Under the pieces are notes generated by a model. That model ran no database searches, was not told the DNA's origin, and saw only the letters and a program-made list of their open reading frames with translations. Below are positions 1-7,983 of a stretch of DNA of 64,000 nucleotides, in pieces. The position numbers and the translations under genes are program-made. Every line of letters starts with the position of its first letter. Position 1 is the stretch's first letter. Location: positions 19,754 to 83,753 of the forward strand of contig CAJTPV010000010.1 in assembly GCA_910578505.1 (NCBI GenBank), given 5' to 3'. The DNA comes from an uncultured Oscillospiraceae bacterium (GTDB lineage Bacteria > Bacillota > Clostridia > Oscillospirales > Oscillospiraceae).

Positions 1-576
1 CAGCAGGGCGTGGATATCAACGACAAGCACATCGAGGTCATCGTCCGGCAGATGATGCGCAAATGCCGGGTGGAGGACCCCGGCGACACGGAGCTGCTGT
101 CCGGGTCCATGGTGGATGTGCTGGAGCTGCACGAGGCCAACAAGCAGATCAGGGCCCGCCGGGCCGCCGGCGAGGTGCAGGAGAACGGCGAGCCCCTGCG
201 GGAGGCCGAGGTGACGCAGCTGCTGATGGGCATCACCAAGGCGTCCCTGGCCACGGATTCGTTCCTGTCCGCCGCCTCCTTCCAGGAGACCACCAAGGTG
301 CTGACGGAGGCCGCCATCAAGGGCAAGGTGGACCATCTGGTGGGCCTGAAGGAGAATGTCATCATCGGCAAGCTGATCCCCGCCGGAGCGGGCCTGGCCG
401 CTTACCGCGACATGGCCAGCGTCGTGGTCCCCGAACCGGAGCCGCCGGAACCGCCGGAGGAGCCGGAGCTCTCAGAGGAGCAGGAGGCCTCTGCGCTGGA
501 GCAGGAGGAGACTGCGGCGGAGGAGCTGCCCACCAATGAGCCGGAGGAGGCCGACAGCCCGGAGGAGGAGCCGTAA
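1..576 (+). CDS. rpoC: DNA-directed RNA polymerase beta' subunit, 3' end
   Basis: C-terminal 191 residues of RpoC; the 5' part lies outside the window and the reading frame is open from base 1. The stretch DINDKHIEVIVRQMMRK and the later LTEAAIKGKVDHLVGLKENV are conserved C-terminal beta' segments, the latter near the bridge/jaw end of the subunit that helps hold downstream DNA. After the conserved IIGKLIPAGAG element the protein runs on into a tail of about 50 residues made almost wholly of Glu and Pro with some Ala and Ser, which is longer and more acidic than usual for the family. An inverted repeat follows within 50 bases of the stop. Confidence 0.97.
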   Translation, partial: QQGVDINDKHIEVIVRQMMRKCRVEDPGDTELLSGSMVDVLELHEANKQIRARRAAGEVQENGEPLREAEVTQLLMGITKASLATDSFLSAASFQETTKVLTEAAIKGKVDHLVGLKENVIIGKLIPAGAGLAAYRDMASVVVPEPEPPEPPEEPELSEEQEASALEQEETAAEELPTNEPEEADSPEEEP

Positions 577-625
577 GCGCTCTGCGCACTCCGCGACGGA
601 GCTGTTCGCGAATATAGCGAGTATC

Positions 626-667
626 AATAGAGGCGTTCCGCCGGTTTGCCAGCGGAACGCCTCTATT
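626..667. terminator. Stem-loop between convergent rpoC and M42 gene
   Basis: AATAGAGGCGTTCCGC and its perfect reverse complement are separated by 10 bases, giving a 16-bp stem. It lies between the ends of two convergent genes and probably stops both. No clear T run follows on either strand, so it may be a less efficient terminator or an RNA-end stabiliser. Confidence 0.7.
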
Positions 668-682
668 CTGTATGCGTCTACT

Positions 683-1429
683 CTAACTGAGATAGGCATT
701 GAGGAGCCGGAGGGTATTCTCCGCCCCTCTGCGGTGGGAGCGCTCATAGCCGTGGGAGGCATATACGCCCGGACCGCAGAGACCGTGGCGCAGGTCGTGC
801 CCGGCGGTCAGGGCGGTCTCCACGTCCGAGCTGTACCGGGGATAGACGTCCACGGCAAAGTCCGCGCCGCCCCTGCGGGCCGCCTCGATCAACCCGCTGA
901 CCACCTCATAGTGGTAGGGGCCCTTGGCGTCCTTGGCGCAGATGGACACCTTCGTCTCCCGTCCGGCCAGCCCCTCGCCGACACAGCCCATGTCCACGGC
1001 AATGGCCTCCGTAACCCCGGCGGGCACTGTGGCCGCGCCGCCGTGGCTCACCTCCTCAAAAACCGTCAGGTGGTGCCACACCCGCCGCTGAAAACGGCTC
1101 GCCCCGTCAGCCGCAGCCTGGGCCTGGGCCAGCAGGATGCCTGCGCAGAGCTTGTCGTCCAGGAAGCGGCTCTTGATATAGCCGGAGGCCGTCACGACGG
1201 TGCGCGGGTCGAAGCAGACAATGTCCCCGTTCATCACGCCCAGGGCCTCCGTCTCCTCACGGGTGGTGACCTCCTCGTCCAGAAGGACCTCCATGACGCT
1301 CAAATCCCGCTTGATGTCCCGAAAGCCGGAGTTGACGTGGAGGGAGGCGTTGTTGAGCTGGAAGACACCGGTATAGATTTTTCCGCTCCGCGTCACCACC
1401 CGCACGTTCTCGCACTCCACATTGTTCAA
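683..1429 (-). pseudogene. N-terminally truncated M42-family metallopeptidase
   Basis: The 248 residues match the C-terminal two thirds of M42 (glutamyl aminopeptidase / PepA-like) dinuclear metallopeptidases. Visible are the zinc-ligand Asp in SRFLDDK, the catalytic and ligand Glu pair in EEVSHGGA, a further Asp in DMGCVGEG and the C-terminal His in SHGYERSH. Family members are about 340 residues. Roughly 90 N-terminal residues, including the segment with the first zinc-ligand His, are absent, and an in-frame TGA lies three codons before the TTG used as start. No matching N-terminal code exists in the 100 bases upstream. It is either a decayed gene or an expressed truncated form; a good promoter abuts the frame. 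The remaining frame is intact, so the truncation may be recent. Confidence 0.72.
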
Positions 1430-1437
1430 TCCCTGTC

Positions 1438-1466
1438 ATTGTACTGAACAGCCGATGCCAAGTCAA
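1438..1466 (-). promoter_or_regulatory. Sigma-A promoter at the truncated M42 gene
   Basis: Reading leftward, TTGACT (1466-1461) and TACAAT (1443-1438) are separated by exactly 17 bp. The predicted start site falls about 2-4 bases before the TTG codon at 1429, so any message would be nearly leaderless. Confidence 0.6.
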
Positions 1467-1512
1467 CCATTTTCTGCCCCATACGCGGCGGATTTCGCCG
1501 GCAGAACGAAGA

Positions 1513-1540
1513 GGCCGGGTCCATACTCTCAGACCCGGCC
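1513..1540 (-). terminator. Terminator of the Sel1-repeat gene
   Basis: GGCCGGGTC and its perfect complement GACCCGGCC enclose a 10-base loop just downstream of the Sel1 gene stop. On the minus strand a T-rich TCTTCGTTCT follows. Confidence 0.65.
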
Positions 1541-1545
1541 CCGCG

Positions 1546-2793
1546 CTATCTTCTGACCCACTTGCCGAAGATCGTTTTCTTATATTTCAGCAGCTCCTCC
1601 TGGGGCTCCGGATGATCGCCGGCTTTCTGCAGGTACTCCACGCCCCGCTTGATATCCTGCTGCACACCCAAACCGCGGGCATACATCACGCCCAGCATAT
1701 AGCTGGCGTCCCAGTACTCCCAATCCATCTGCGTCAGATACAGGCGGGCCTGTTCGTAATCCTTCCGGGTACCCCAGCCCTCAAAGCAGCACTTGCCCAG
1801 ATAGTACACGCCCCAATTGTTGTGGCTGCCGCCCCTGTTGCTCTCCTCGTAGGCAAAGCGCAGCAGCTGGAACGCCCGGTCATAGTCCTGGGGGACGCCC
1901 CGCCCGTAAAAGCAGGCCTTGCCCAGCAGGTTATGGCTGCCGATGTGGCCGTGGGGCAGCTCCTTTTCAAAGCACTGGCAGGCGTACGCCTCGTTTTTCT
2001 CCGCGCCGTCGCCGTCAAAGTGCATCCGCCCCACCTCGTACCACGCCCCCGGCTGACCGCCCTCGGCGGCCTGCTGATACCACTGCAGCGCCTCCGCCTT
2101 TTCCCCCGCCTTTTCCAGCTGCTGGGCGTAGCCGCACTGCAGGGCGGGACAGCCGCGCTCAGCGCCGGTCTTCAGCAGCGCCGCCGCCTTCTCCGGCTGC
2201 GGGGGGACGATGTCCGCGATGCCCTCGGTGTAATAGCCGCCCAGGCTGTCCGCCGCCAGGGAAACGCCCCCCTCCAGGGCCCGCTGAAACCAGTCCTCGC
2301 ACCGGGAGACATTTTCCGCCAGATAGGCCGTATACGCCTCCGGGCTGGAGAAGGAATCGCTGCTTTTGTTCTCAATCCGCAGGAAGCTGCGCCGGAAATA
2401 GATGTCTCCCACCGTGTACTGGCAGAGCGCGTCGCCGCCCTCCGCCTTTTCCAGCACGCTGGCAAGGGCCGCCTGGAGAAGGGGGGCCTCCTCCTGCTCC
2501 GGGACGTCCAGCTCCCCGCACCGCAGCGCCGTCAGCACGCCCAGGGCGCTGCCGCGCTCCACCGCCAGCGCCAGCATTCTGGCCGCCAGCCGCCCGTCCT
2601 CCGGGAAGCCGTGGCCGCTCCACACATACCGGGCCCCCCGCAGGCAGCCGGACAGGACGGCGCAGGCGTCGCCGTCCCCGGCTGCGGCAGTCCTCACCAG
2701 CGCTTCAAAGCTGGCCCGGCCCCGGCCCGCCCGCTCGTTGTAATAGATATCCTCCAGCGCTTGCTCCACCGGGTCGCTGAAAAACTTTCCCAT
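1546..2793 (-). CDS. Sel1-repeat (TPR-like) protein
   Basis: 415 residues with no signal peptide or membrane span, so probably cytoplasmic. The sequence is a chain of roughly 36-residue Sel1-like helical repeats: examples are AAEGGQPGAWYEVGRMHFDG, KACFYGRGVPQDYDRAFQLL and MYARGLGVQQDIKRGVEYLQ. Such repeats form a solenoid that scaffolds protein-protein contacts; the partner cannot be told from sequence. The start is the ATG at 2793. It lies 60 bases after phosphofructokinase on the same strand and may be read through from the pfk promoter. A hairpin terminator follows. Confidence 0.85.
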   Translation of the reverse strand: MGKFFSDPVEQALEDIYYNERAGRGRASFEALVRTAAAGDGDACAVLSGCLRGARYVWSGHGFPEDGRLAARMLALAVERGSALGVLTALRCGELDVPEQEEAPLLQAALASVLEKAEGGDALCQYTVGDIYFRRSFLRIENKSSDSFSSPEAYTAYLAENVSRCEDWFQRALEGGVSLAADSLGGYYTEGIADIVPPQPEKAAALLKTGAERGCPALQCGYAQQLEKAGEKAEALQWYQQAAEGGQPGAWYEVGRMHFDGDGAEKNEAYACQCFEKELPHGHIGSHNLLGKACFYGRGVPQDYDRAFQLLRFAYEESNRGGSHNNWGVYYLGKCCFEGWGTRKDYEQARLYLTQMDWEYWDASYMLGVMYARGLGVQQDIKRGVEYLQKAGDHPEPQEELLKYKKTIFGKWVRR

Positions 2794-2853
2794 AGGTTAT
2801 TGATCCTCTTCTTTTTGTCTGTCTTCGCGGATACATGCCCCCGCGGACCCCTG

Positions 2854-3927
2854 TCAGTCGCCGAAGCTGATGCCCAGCAGCTTGGCTTCTTTGATGATCG
2901 AGGCGTCCGGCGGAACCATCTTCAGCTTGCCCGCCACCTCCTCCAGAGGCACCTTGACGATCTCACGGTTCTTATAGCCCACCATGAAGCCATACTCGCC
3001 CTTCAAAATCAGCTCGCCGGCCTCAGAGCCCAGGCGGCTGGCGAACACACGGTCATAGGGGCAGGGCGTACCGCCCCGCTGGGTGTGGCCCGGCACCGTC
3101 ACGCGCACGTCATAGCCGCACTTTTTCGCCAGCTTATCCGCAATCTCATAGGACACGGAGGGATACTCCCGCTTCGCCAGCTTCTTCTTGTACTCCTTCT
3201 TCGACAGCGCCGCGTCCTCCTTGGAAATGGCGCCCTCCGCCACCGCCAGAATGGTGAACCGCCCGCCGCGGGCGTGGCGCTGCTTGATTTTCTTGGCGAT
3301 CTTATCAATGTCATAGGGGATTTCCGGAATCAGAATAATGTCCGCGCCGCCGGCCATGCCGGCGTTCAGCGTCAGCCAGCCCACCTTGTGGCCCATCACC
3401 TCCACGATGAACACACGGCCATGGGAGGCAGCCGTGGTGTGGATGCAGTCGATGGCGTCCGTGGCCACATCCACCGCGCTCTGGAAGCCGAAGGTCATAT
3501 CCGTGCCCCACAGGTCGTTGTCGATGGTCTTGGGCAGCGTGATGACGTTCAGCCCCTCTTCCCGCAGGAGGTTAGCGGTCTTGTGGGTGCCGTTGCCGCC
3601 CAGGATCACCAGGCAGTCCAGCTGCAGCTTGTAATAGGTCTGCTTCATGGCCGCCACCTTGTCCACGCCGTCCGGGCCGGGCTCGCGGATGGTCTTGAAG
3701 GGCGTGCGGCTGCTGCCCAGGAAGGTGCCGCCCTTGGTGAGGATGCCGGTAAAATCGGTGTAATTCAGGAGGCGGAACTTGCTGTAGATCAATCCCTGAT
3801 AGCCGTCCAGGAAACCGTAGATCTCTACGTCCTCTTTGGCGTTGAGCAGCGCCTTGGCCACCCCGCGCATGGCGGGGTTCAGCGCCTGGCAGTCGCCGCC
3901 GCTGGTTAGCATGCCGATTCTTTTCAT
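2854..3927 (-). CDS. pfkA: 6-phosphofructokinase
   Basis: 357 residues; phosphorylates fructose 6-phosphate to fructose 1,6-bisphosphate in glycolysis. An upstream in-frame ATG is less likely as start because AGGAGG sits between the two ATGs, 9 bases before the one at 3927. Motifs: GGDCQALNPAMRG at the N-terminus (phosphate-donor loop), GGNGTHKTA, PKTIDND with the catalytic Asp, MGHKVGWL, and PGHTQRGG. The Gly of GGNGT is ATP-type, whereas the Lys of PKTIDND is typical of PPi-dependent and some group III enzymes. The phosphoryl donor (ATP or PPi) is therefore uncertain. It has its own consensus promoter, divergent from the membrane-protein gene to the right. Confidence 0.93.
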   Translation of the reverse strand: MKRIGMLTSGGDCQALNPAMRGVAKALLNAKEDVEIYGFLDGYQGLIYSKFRLLNYTDFTGILTKGGTFLGSSRTPFKTIREPGPDGVDKVAAMKQTYYKLQLDCLVILGGNGTHKTANLLREEGLNVITLPKTIDNDLWGTDMTFGFQSAVDVATDAIDCIHTTAASHGRVFIVEVMGHKVGWLTLNAGMAGGADIILIPEIPYDIDKIAKKIKQRHARGGRFTILAVAEGAISKEDAALSKKEYKKKLAKREYPSVSYEIADKLAKKCGYDVRVTVPGHTQRGGTPCPYDRVFASRLGSEAGELILKGEYGFMVGYKNREIVKVPLEEVAGKLKMVPPDASIIKEAKLLGISFGD

Positions 3928-3989
3928 GATGGTTGTCCTCCTCATTTATATTGCGCTCCCCGGAGAGAGCGAAAATTTGATGACAATTT

Positions 3990-4018
3990 ATTATATAGCA
4001 TTTTTCCCCGGCAGACAA
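3990..4018 (-). promoter_or_regulatory. pfk promoter
   Basis: Reading leftward, TTGTCT (4018-4013), 17 bp, TATAAT (3995-3990), about 60 bases before the pfk start. Confidence 0.75.
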
Positions 4019-4071
4019 GTAGGAATTGCCCCATCCCGCAAAATTTTTAGAGCTGCGGAGGCAGGGCGCAT

Positions 4072-4100
4072 TTGACAAAGGGTGGTGTGTATCGTATAAT
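4072..4100 (+). promoter_or_regulatory. Perfect-consensus sigma-A promoter
   Basis: TTGACA (4072-4077), 17 bp, TATAAT (4095-4100): both hexamers and the spacing match consensus. It drives the YczE/YitT-like gene and probably the alpha-galactosidase and ybaK genes behind it. Confidence 0.88.
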
Positions 4101-4155
4101 GGACAGGCTATCCCCCAGGGTAATTTTTATCTTGTATCTCAGGAGGAAAAACACG

Positions 4156-4809
4156 ATGAAAACGCAGTCAACGCTGAAGCGGTATCTGATGATGTTCTCC
4201 GGAATCCTGTTTATTGGAATCTGTGTGGGCGCGTACCGCCTCAGCGCCTTCGGTGTGGACGCCTTTACCTGTATGAACCTGGGCATCAGCGGCTTTCTCC
4301 ACATGTCCTTCGGCACCTGGCAGCTGATCATGAACGCCGCCATTCTGGTGGTGGTCTTTTTCACGGCCCGCAGCTGCATCGGGGCCGGGACCATTGTCAA
4401 TATGGTGGGCGTGGGCTACCTGGCGGACTTCATCTGCTGGCTGGTCCAGGACACGCTGCAGGTACAGATGACGCTCCCCCTGCGGATCGGCGCGCTGGTC
4501 CTGGGCAGCGTCTTTGCGGGGCTGGGGGTGGCCTTCTATATGGTGGCCGAGATGGGAATCGCCCCCTATGACAGCGTGGCGGTCATCATCGAAAAGCTGA
4601 CCCGCGGCCGGGTCCCCTTCCAGCGGGCCCGCGTCCTCAGCGACGTGACAGTGGTGGTCGTGGGCGTTGTGTTCTGCCTGCTCTCCCATGGCGACCTGCG
4701 GCTGATCGTGGGCGTGGGCACCATCTGCAACGCGCTGTTCAACGGGCCGCTGATCCAGTTCTTTAAAACCCACGCGGCAGAACCAATCATGGGCCGCAAG
4801 ACGAACTAG
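4156..4809 (+). CDS. YczE/YitT-family integral membrane protein
   Basis: 217 residues; AGGAGG at 4141 fixes the ATG at 4156. About five to six hydrophobic segments are visible (YLMMFSGILFIGICVGAY, LIMNAAILVVVFFTA, LVLGSVFAGLGVAFYMVAEM, VTVVVVGVVFCLL). The pattern of a short N-terminus, AFGVDAFTCMNLGI, and GIAPYDSVAVIIEKLT resembles the YczE/BCR/YitT group of predicted membrane proteins whose substrate is not known. It stands 11 bases before an alpha-galactosidase gene, under one strong promoter, but a role in sugar uptake would be only inference. Confidence 0.8.
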   Translation: MKTQSTLKRYLMMFSGILFIGICVGAYRLSAFGVDAFTCMNLGISGFLHMSFGTWQLIMNAAILVVVFFTARSCIGAGTIVNMVGVGYLADFICWLVQDTLQVQMTLPLRIGALVLGSVFAGLGVAFYMVAEMGIAPYDSVAVIIEKLTRGRVPFQRARVLSDVTVVVVGVVFCLLSHGDLRLIVGVGTICNALFNGPLIQFFKTHAAEPIMGRKTN

Positions 4810-4820
4810 GAGGATTTCCC

Positions 4821-7034
4821 ATGAGTATTTTTTATCACCAGTCCACCGGCACCTTCCATCTGACCAACGGAGAGATCAGCTATCTGATGAAGGTGCTCCC
4901 CAACGGCGCCCTGGGCCAGCTCTACTTCGGTCAGGCGATCCGGGACCGGGAGAGCTTCGACCATCTGCTGGAGCTGCGCTCCCGGCCCATGACCGCTGTT
5001 GTCTTCCCGGAGGACCGCTGCTTCTCCCTGGAGCACTGCAAGCAGGAGTACCCCGCCTATGGCTCCACGGATTTCCGCCACCCGGCGGTGGAGCTGCGCC
5101 AGCCCAACGGCAGCCGCATCACGGACTTCGTCTACCACTCCCACTCCATTACCCCCGGCAAGCCCGCCCTGCCGGGTCTGCCGGCCACCTACTGCGAGTC
5201 CGACGCGGAGGCCGAAACGCTCACCATCTGCCTGCGGGACGCGCTGCTGGACGTGTATCTGTTCCTCAGCTACACGCTTTTCGCCGGACAGCCGGCGATC
5301 GCCCGGTCCGCCCGCTTGGAAAACCGCGGCGGAGAGGCTCTGCACCTGACCGCCGCCATGAGCCTGTCCCTGGACCTGCCGGACAGCGGGTATGAATTCA
5401 TCCACTTCTCCGGCGCCTGGTCCCGTGAGCGGCACATGAAGGTCCGCCGCCTGGAGCAGGGCATCCAATCGGTGGAATCCACCCGGGGCCACTCCTCCCA
5501 CAACCACAACCCCTTTATCATGCTGCGCCGCCCCGGTGCGGACGAGGAGCGGGGCGAGGTTATGGGCTTCTCCCTGATCTACTCCGGGAACTTCCTGGCC
5601 CAGGCGGAGGTGGACAACTGGGACACCACACGGGTGACCATAGGCATCAACCCCTTTGGCTTTGACTGGAAGCTGGCCCCCGGCGAGACCTTCCAGACGC
5701 CGGAGGCGGTGGCCGTCTACTCCAGCGCGGGCATGGGGGCCATGAGCCGCACCTTCCACCGGCTCTACCGCACCCGCCTGGCCCGCGGGTACTGGCGGGA
5801 CCGGCCCCGGCCCATCCTGCTCAACAACTGGGAGGCCACCTACTTTGATTTTACAGAGGACAAGCTGGTGTCCATCGCCGAGGCCGCCCGGAAGGACGGC
5901 GTGGAGCTCTTTGTGCTGGACGACGGCTGGTTCGGCGCGCGCACCAATGAGAACGCCGGACTCGGCGACTGGACCGCGAATCCGGACCGGCTCCCCGGCG
6001 GCATCACCCGGCTGGCGGAGCGGGTGGAGCAATTGGGGATGAAATTCGGCCTCTGGTTTGAGCCGGAAATGGTCAACAGGGACTCGGACCTCTACCGCGC
6101 CCACCCGGATTGGATCATCCAGACGCCGGGCCGCCGGACTTCTTTGGGACGTAATCAGTACGTGCTGGACTTCTCCCGCCGGGAGGTGGTGGACCACATT
6201 TACGGCATGATGGCCAAAATCCTCTCAGAGGCCAAGGTCTCGTATATCAAGTGGGATATGAACCGCAGCATTACAGAGGCCTTTTCCGCCTCCCTGCCGC
6301 CGGACCGGCAGGGAGAGATGCTCCACCGCTACATCCTGGGGGTGTACGACCTCTACGAGCGGCTGAATACGGCGTTCCCCCATGTGCTGTTTGAATCCTG
6401 CGCCTCCGGCGGCGGGCGGTTTGATCCGGGCCTGCTGTATTACGCCCCCCAGGGCTGGGCCTCCGACGACTCCGACGCGGTGGAGCGGCTGAAAATCCAG
6501 TATGGCACCTCCTTCTGCTACCCGATCAGCTCCATCGGGGCCCACGTATCGGCGGTCCCCAACCATCAGCTGGGCCGGGTCACGCCCCTGGCCACAAGGG
6601 GAAATGTGGCCTGCTTCGGGGCTTTCGGCTATGAGCTGGACCTGAACCGGCTGACAGAGGCGGAGCGGGAGGAGGTCCGCCGGCAGATCGCCTTTGTCAA
6701 GGCATACCGGCAGGTGCTGCAGTTCGGCGATTTCTACCGCCTCCTCTCCCCCTTTGCGGGCGGCTTTACTGCGTGGATGGCGGTCAGCCCGGACAAGAAA
6801 ACCGCGCTGGTGGGATGGTACAAGACCCTCAACGAGGTCAACGGCCCCTATCACCGAATCAGGCTGCAGGGCCTGGACCCGGCTCTGCGGTACACCGTGG
6901 ACGGCGGCGCGGAGCACTACGGCGACGAGCTGATGCAGGTGGGTCTGGTGACCTCGGACGCCGCCGCCGGGGAGATGACGGCGGACCGGTATACCTGCGA
7001 TTTTGATTCCCGTATCTTTGTGCTGCAGGCGTAA
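4821..7034 (+). CDS. Alpha-galactosidase, glycoside hydrolase family 36
   Basis: 737 residues, full length for GH36. Hydrolyses terminal alpha-1,6-galactose from melibiose and raffinose-type oligosaccharides. An N-terminal beta-sandwich of about 330 residues precedes a TIM barrel carrying FVLDDGWFGARTNENAGLGDW (near 365), KWDMNR with the nucleophile Asp near 479, and SDDSDAVERLKIQYG with the acid/base Asp near 549. No signal peptide is present, so the enzyme is cytoplasmic and needs an importer that is not in this window. AGGAGG precedes the ATG. It follows the YczE-like gene by 11 bases and ybaK follows 15 bases later. Confidence 0.94.
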   Translation: MSIFYHQSTGTFHLTNGEISYLMKVLPNGALGQLYFGQAIRDRESFDHLLELRSRPMTAVVFPEDRCFSLEHCKQEYPAYGSTDFRHPAVELRQPNGSRITDFVYHSHSITPGKPALPGLPATYCESDAEAETLTICLRDALLDVYLFLSYTLFAGQPAIARSARLENRGGEALHLTAAMSLSLDLPDSGYEFIHFSGAWSRERHMKVRRLEQGIQSVESTRGHSSHNHNPFIMLRRPGADEERGEVMGFSLIYSGNFLAQAEVDNWDTTRVTIGINPFGFDWKLAPGETFQTPEAVAVYSSAGMGAMSRTFHRLYRTRLARGYWRDRPRPILLNNWEATYFDFTEDKLVSIAEAARKDGVELFVLDDGWFGARTNENAGLGDWTANPDRLPGGITRLAERVEQLGMKFGLWFEPEMVNRDSDLYRAHPDWIIQTPGRRTSLGRNQYVLDFSRREVVDHIYGMMAKILSEAKVSYIKWDMNRSITEAFSASLPPDRQGEMLHRYILGVYDLYERLNTAFPHVLFESCASGGGRFDPGLLYYAPQGWASDDSDAVERLKIQYGTSFCYPISSIGAHVSAVPNHQLGRVTPLATRGNVACFGAFGYELDLNRLTEAEREEVRRQIAFVKAYRQVLQFGDFYRLLSPFAGGFTAWMAVSPDKKTALVGWYKTLNEVNGPYHRIRLQGLDPALRYTVDGGAEHYGDELMQVGLVTSDAAAGEMTADRYTCDFDSRIFVLQA

Positions 7035-7049
7035 TACCGGCATAATCCC

Positions 7050-7523
7050 ATGAAAAAAGTCAAAACAAACGCCATCCGCATCCTGGAGCAGAAAAAGGCC
7101 GTCTTCCGGGTACATCGCTATGAGCCGGACGGGATTCCCCGCACCGGCGTCGAAGTGGCGGAGCTGCTGGGACAGGAGCCTGCGGCGGTGTACAAGACCT
7201 TGGTCACCTGCGGCAAGTCTGGGGCAAACTATGTGTTTGTAATCCCGGTAGCTGCAGAGCTGAATCTGAAAAAAGCAGCTGAAGCCGTCGGGGAGAAAAG
7301 TATCGCCATGCTCAAATCCAAAGACCTGCTGGGCCTGACCGGCTATATCCACGGCGGCTGCTCCCCTGTGGGGATGAAAAAGCTGTTCCCCACCCTGATC
7401 GACCGGAGCGCGGAGGCCCGGCCCGCGATTCTGCTCAGCGGCGGCAGAATCGGGATGCATATCGAGATATCCCTCGCCGAACTCCGGAAGGCCCTCCCCT
7501 TCCAGCTCGCCGGGCTGGTATGA
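7050..7523 (+). CDS. ybaK: YbaK/EbsC-family Cys-tRNA(Pro) deacylase
   Basis: 157 residues, the usual length. The family hydrolyses mischarged Cys-tRNA(Pro) in trans, protecting translation fidelity. Conserved features are KTLVTCGK near the catalytic Lys, YVFVIPVAAELNLKKAAEA, LTGYIHGGCSPVGMKK and the terminal SGGRIGMHIEISLAEL. It is the last gene of the rightward run that starts at 4156; a 17-bp terminator hairpin follows at 7558. Confidence 0.92.
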   Translation: MKKVKTNAIRILEQKKAVFRVHRYEPDGIPRTGVEVAELLGQEPAAVYKTLVTCGKSGANYVFVIPVAAELNLKKAAEAVGEKSIAMLKSKDLLGLTGYIHGGCSPVGMKKLFPTLIDRSAEARPAILLSGGRIGMHIEISLAELRKALPFQLAGLV

Positions 7524-7557
7524 CGGGATGCTCCCTCCGTGAGAAAAATTGAATAGA

Positions 7558-7598
7558 AAAAATCAGCATTACACGGACATGGTGTAATGCTGATTTTT
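7558..7598. terminator. Bidirectional terminator between ybaK and the XRE gene
   Basis: AAAAATCAGCATTACAC pairs perfectly with GTGTAATGCTGATTTTT across a 7-base loop. The 17-bp stem ends in A and T runs on the two sides, so it serves ybaK (+) and the XRE gene (-) alike. Confidence 0.88.
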
Positions 7599-7923
7599 AT
7601 GATTTGCACGCTTTGGAGAAAAGATGCAAAACCCTGAGTGCGTCCTCCTTTTGCTGTGGGGATAATCCGTTGAGTATTTCGGTCAACGGATTTTCAAAAG
7701 TATATGCTGCATCCCCAAATAGAAGATAGTCGATACTGATTGTTAAAGATTTGCTCAATTGAATGAGAGTGTCCAGTGACACACCTTTTTCTCCACGCTC
7801 TATCATCTGGTAGAACCGCAGACTAATGCCAGCTTCGGTGGATACAAACTCTTGCGTAAGTCCCAGTACATCGCGCCTGTTGCGGAGACGTTCACCAAAC
7901 AAAAGCAGTTCTTCGTGCGTCAC
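7597..7923 (-). CDS. XRE-family HTH regulator
   Basis: 108 residues, GTG start preceded by GGGAGGTGAG. A helix-turn-helix of the XRE/Cro type occupies residues about 9-65 (FGERLRNRRDVLGLTQEFVSTEAGISLRFYQMIERGEKGVSLDTL), with a short C-terminal helix NGLSPQQKEDALRVLHLFSK. It lies in an AT-richer island between two conserved chromosomal genes and is bracketed by 22-bp repeats. Probably represses its own or the neighbouring divergent operon. Similar domain plan to the regulators at 24.5-25.6 kb. Confidence 0.85.
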   Translation of the reverse strand: MTHEELLLFGERLRNRRDVLGLTQEFVSTEAGISLRFYQMIERGEKGVSLDTLIQLSKSLTISIDYLLFGDAAYTFENPLTEILNGLSPQQKEDALRVLHLFSKACKS

Positions 7924-7983
7924 GTCCTCTCACCTCCCGCCAAAGCCAGCGTCCCAACAACATGGCGTAATGCTGATTTTTTT

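Noticed and set aside
1612..3909. 765-codon open frame on the plus strand
   Set aside because: It is antisense to the Sel1 and phosphofructokinase genes, is low-complexity (His/Leu/Ala/Gly rich) and has no domain resemblance. High GC removes stop codons from shadow frames.
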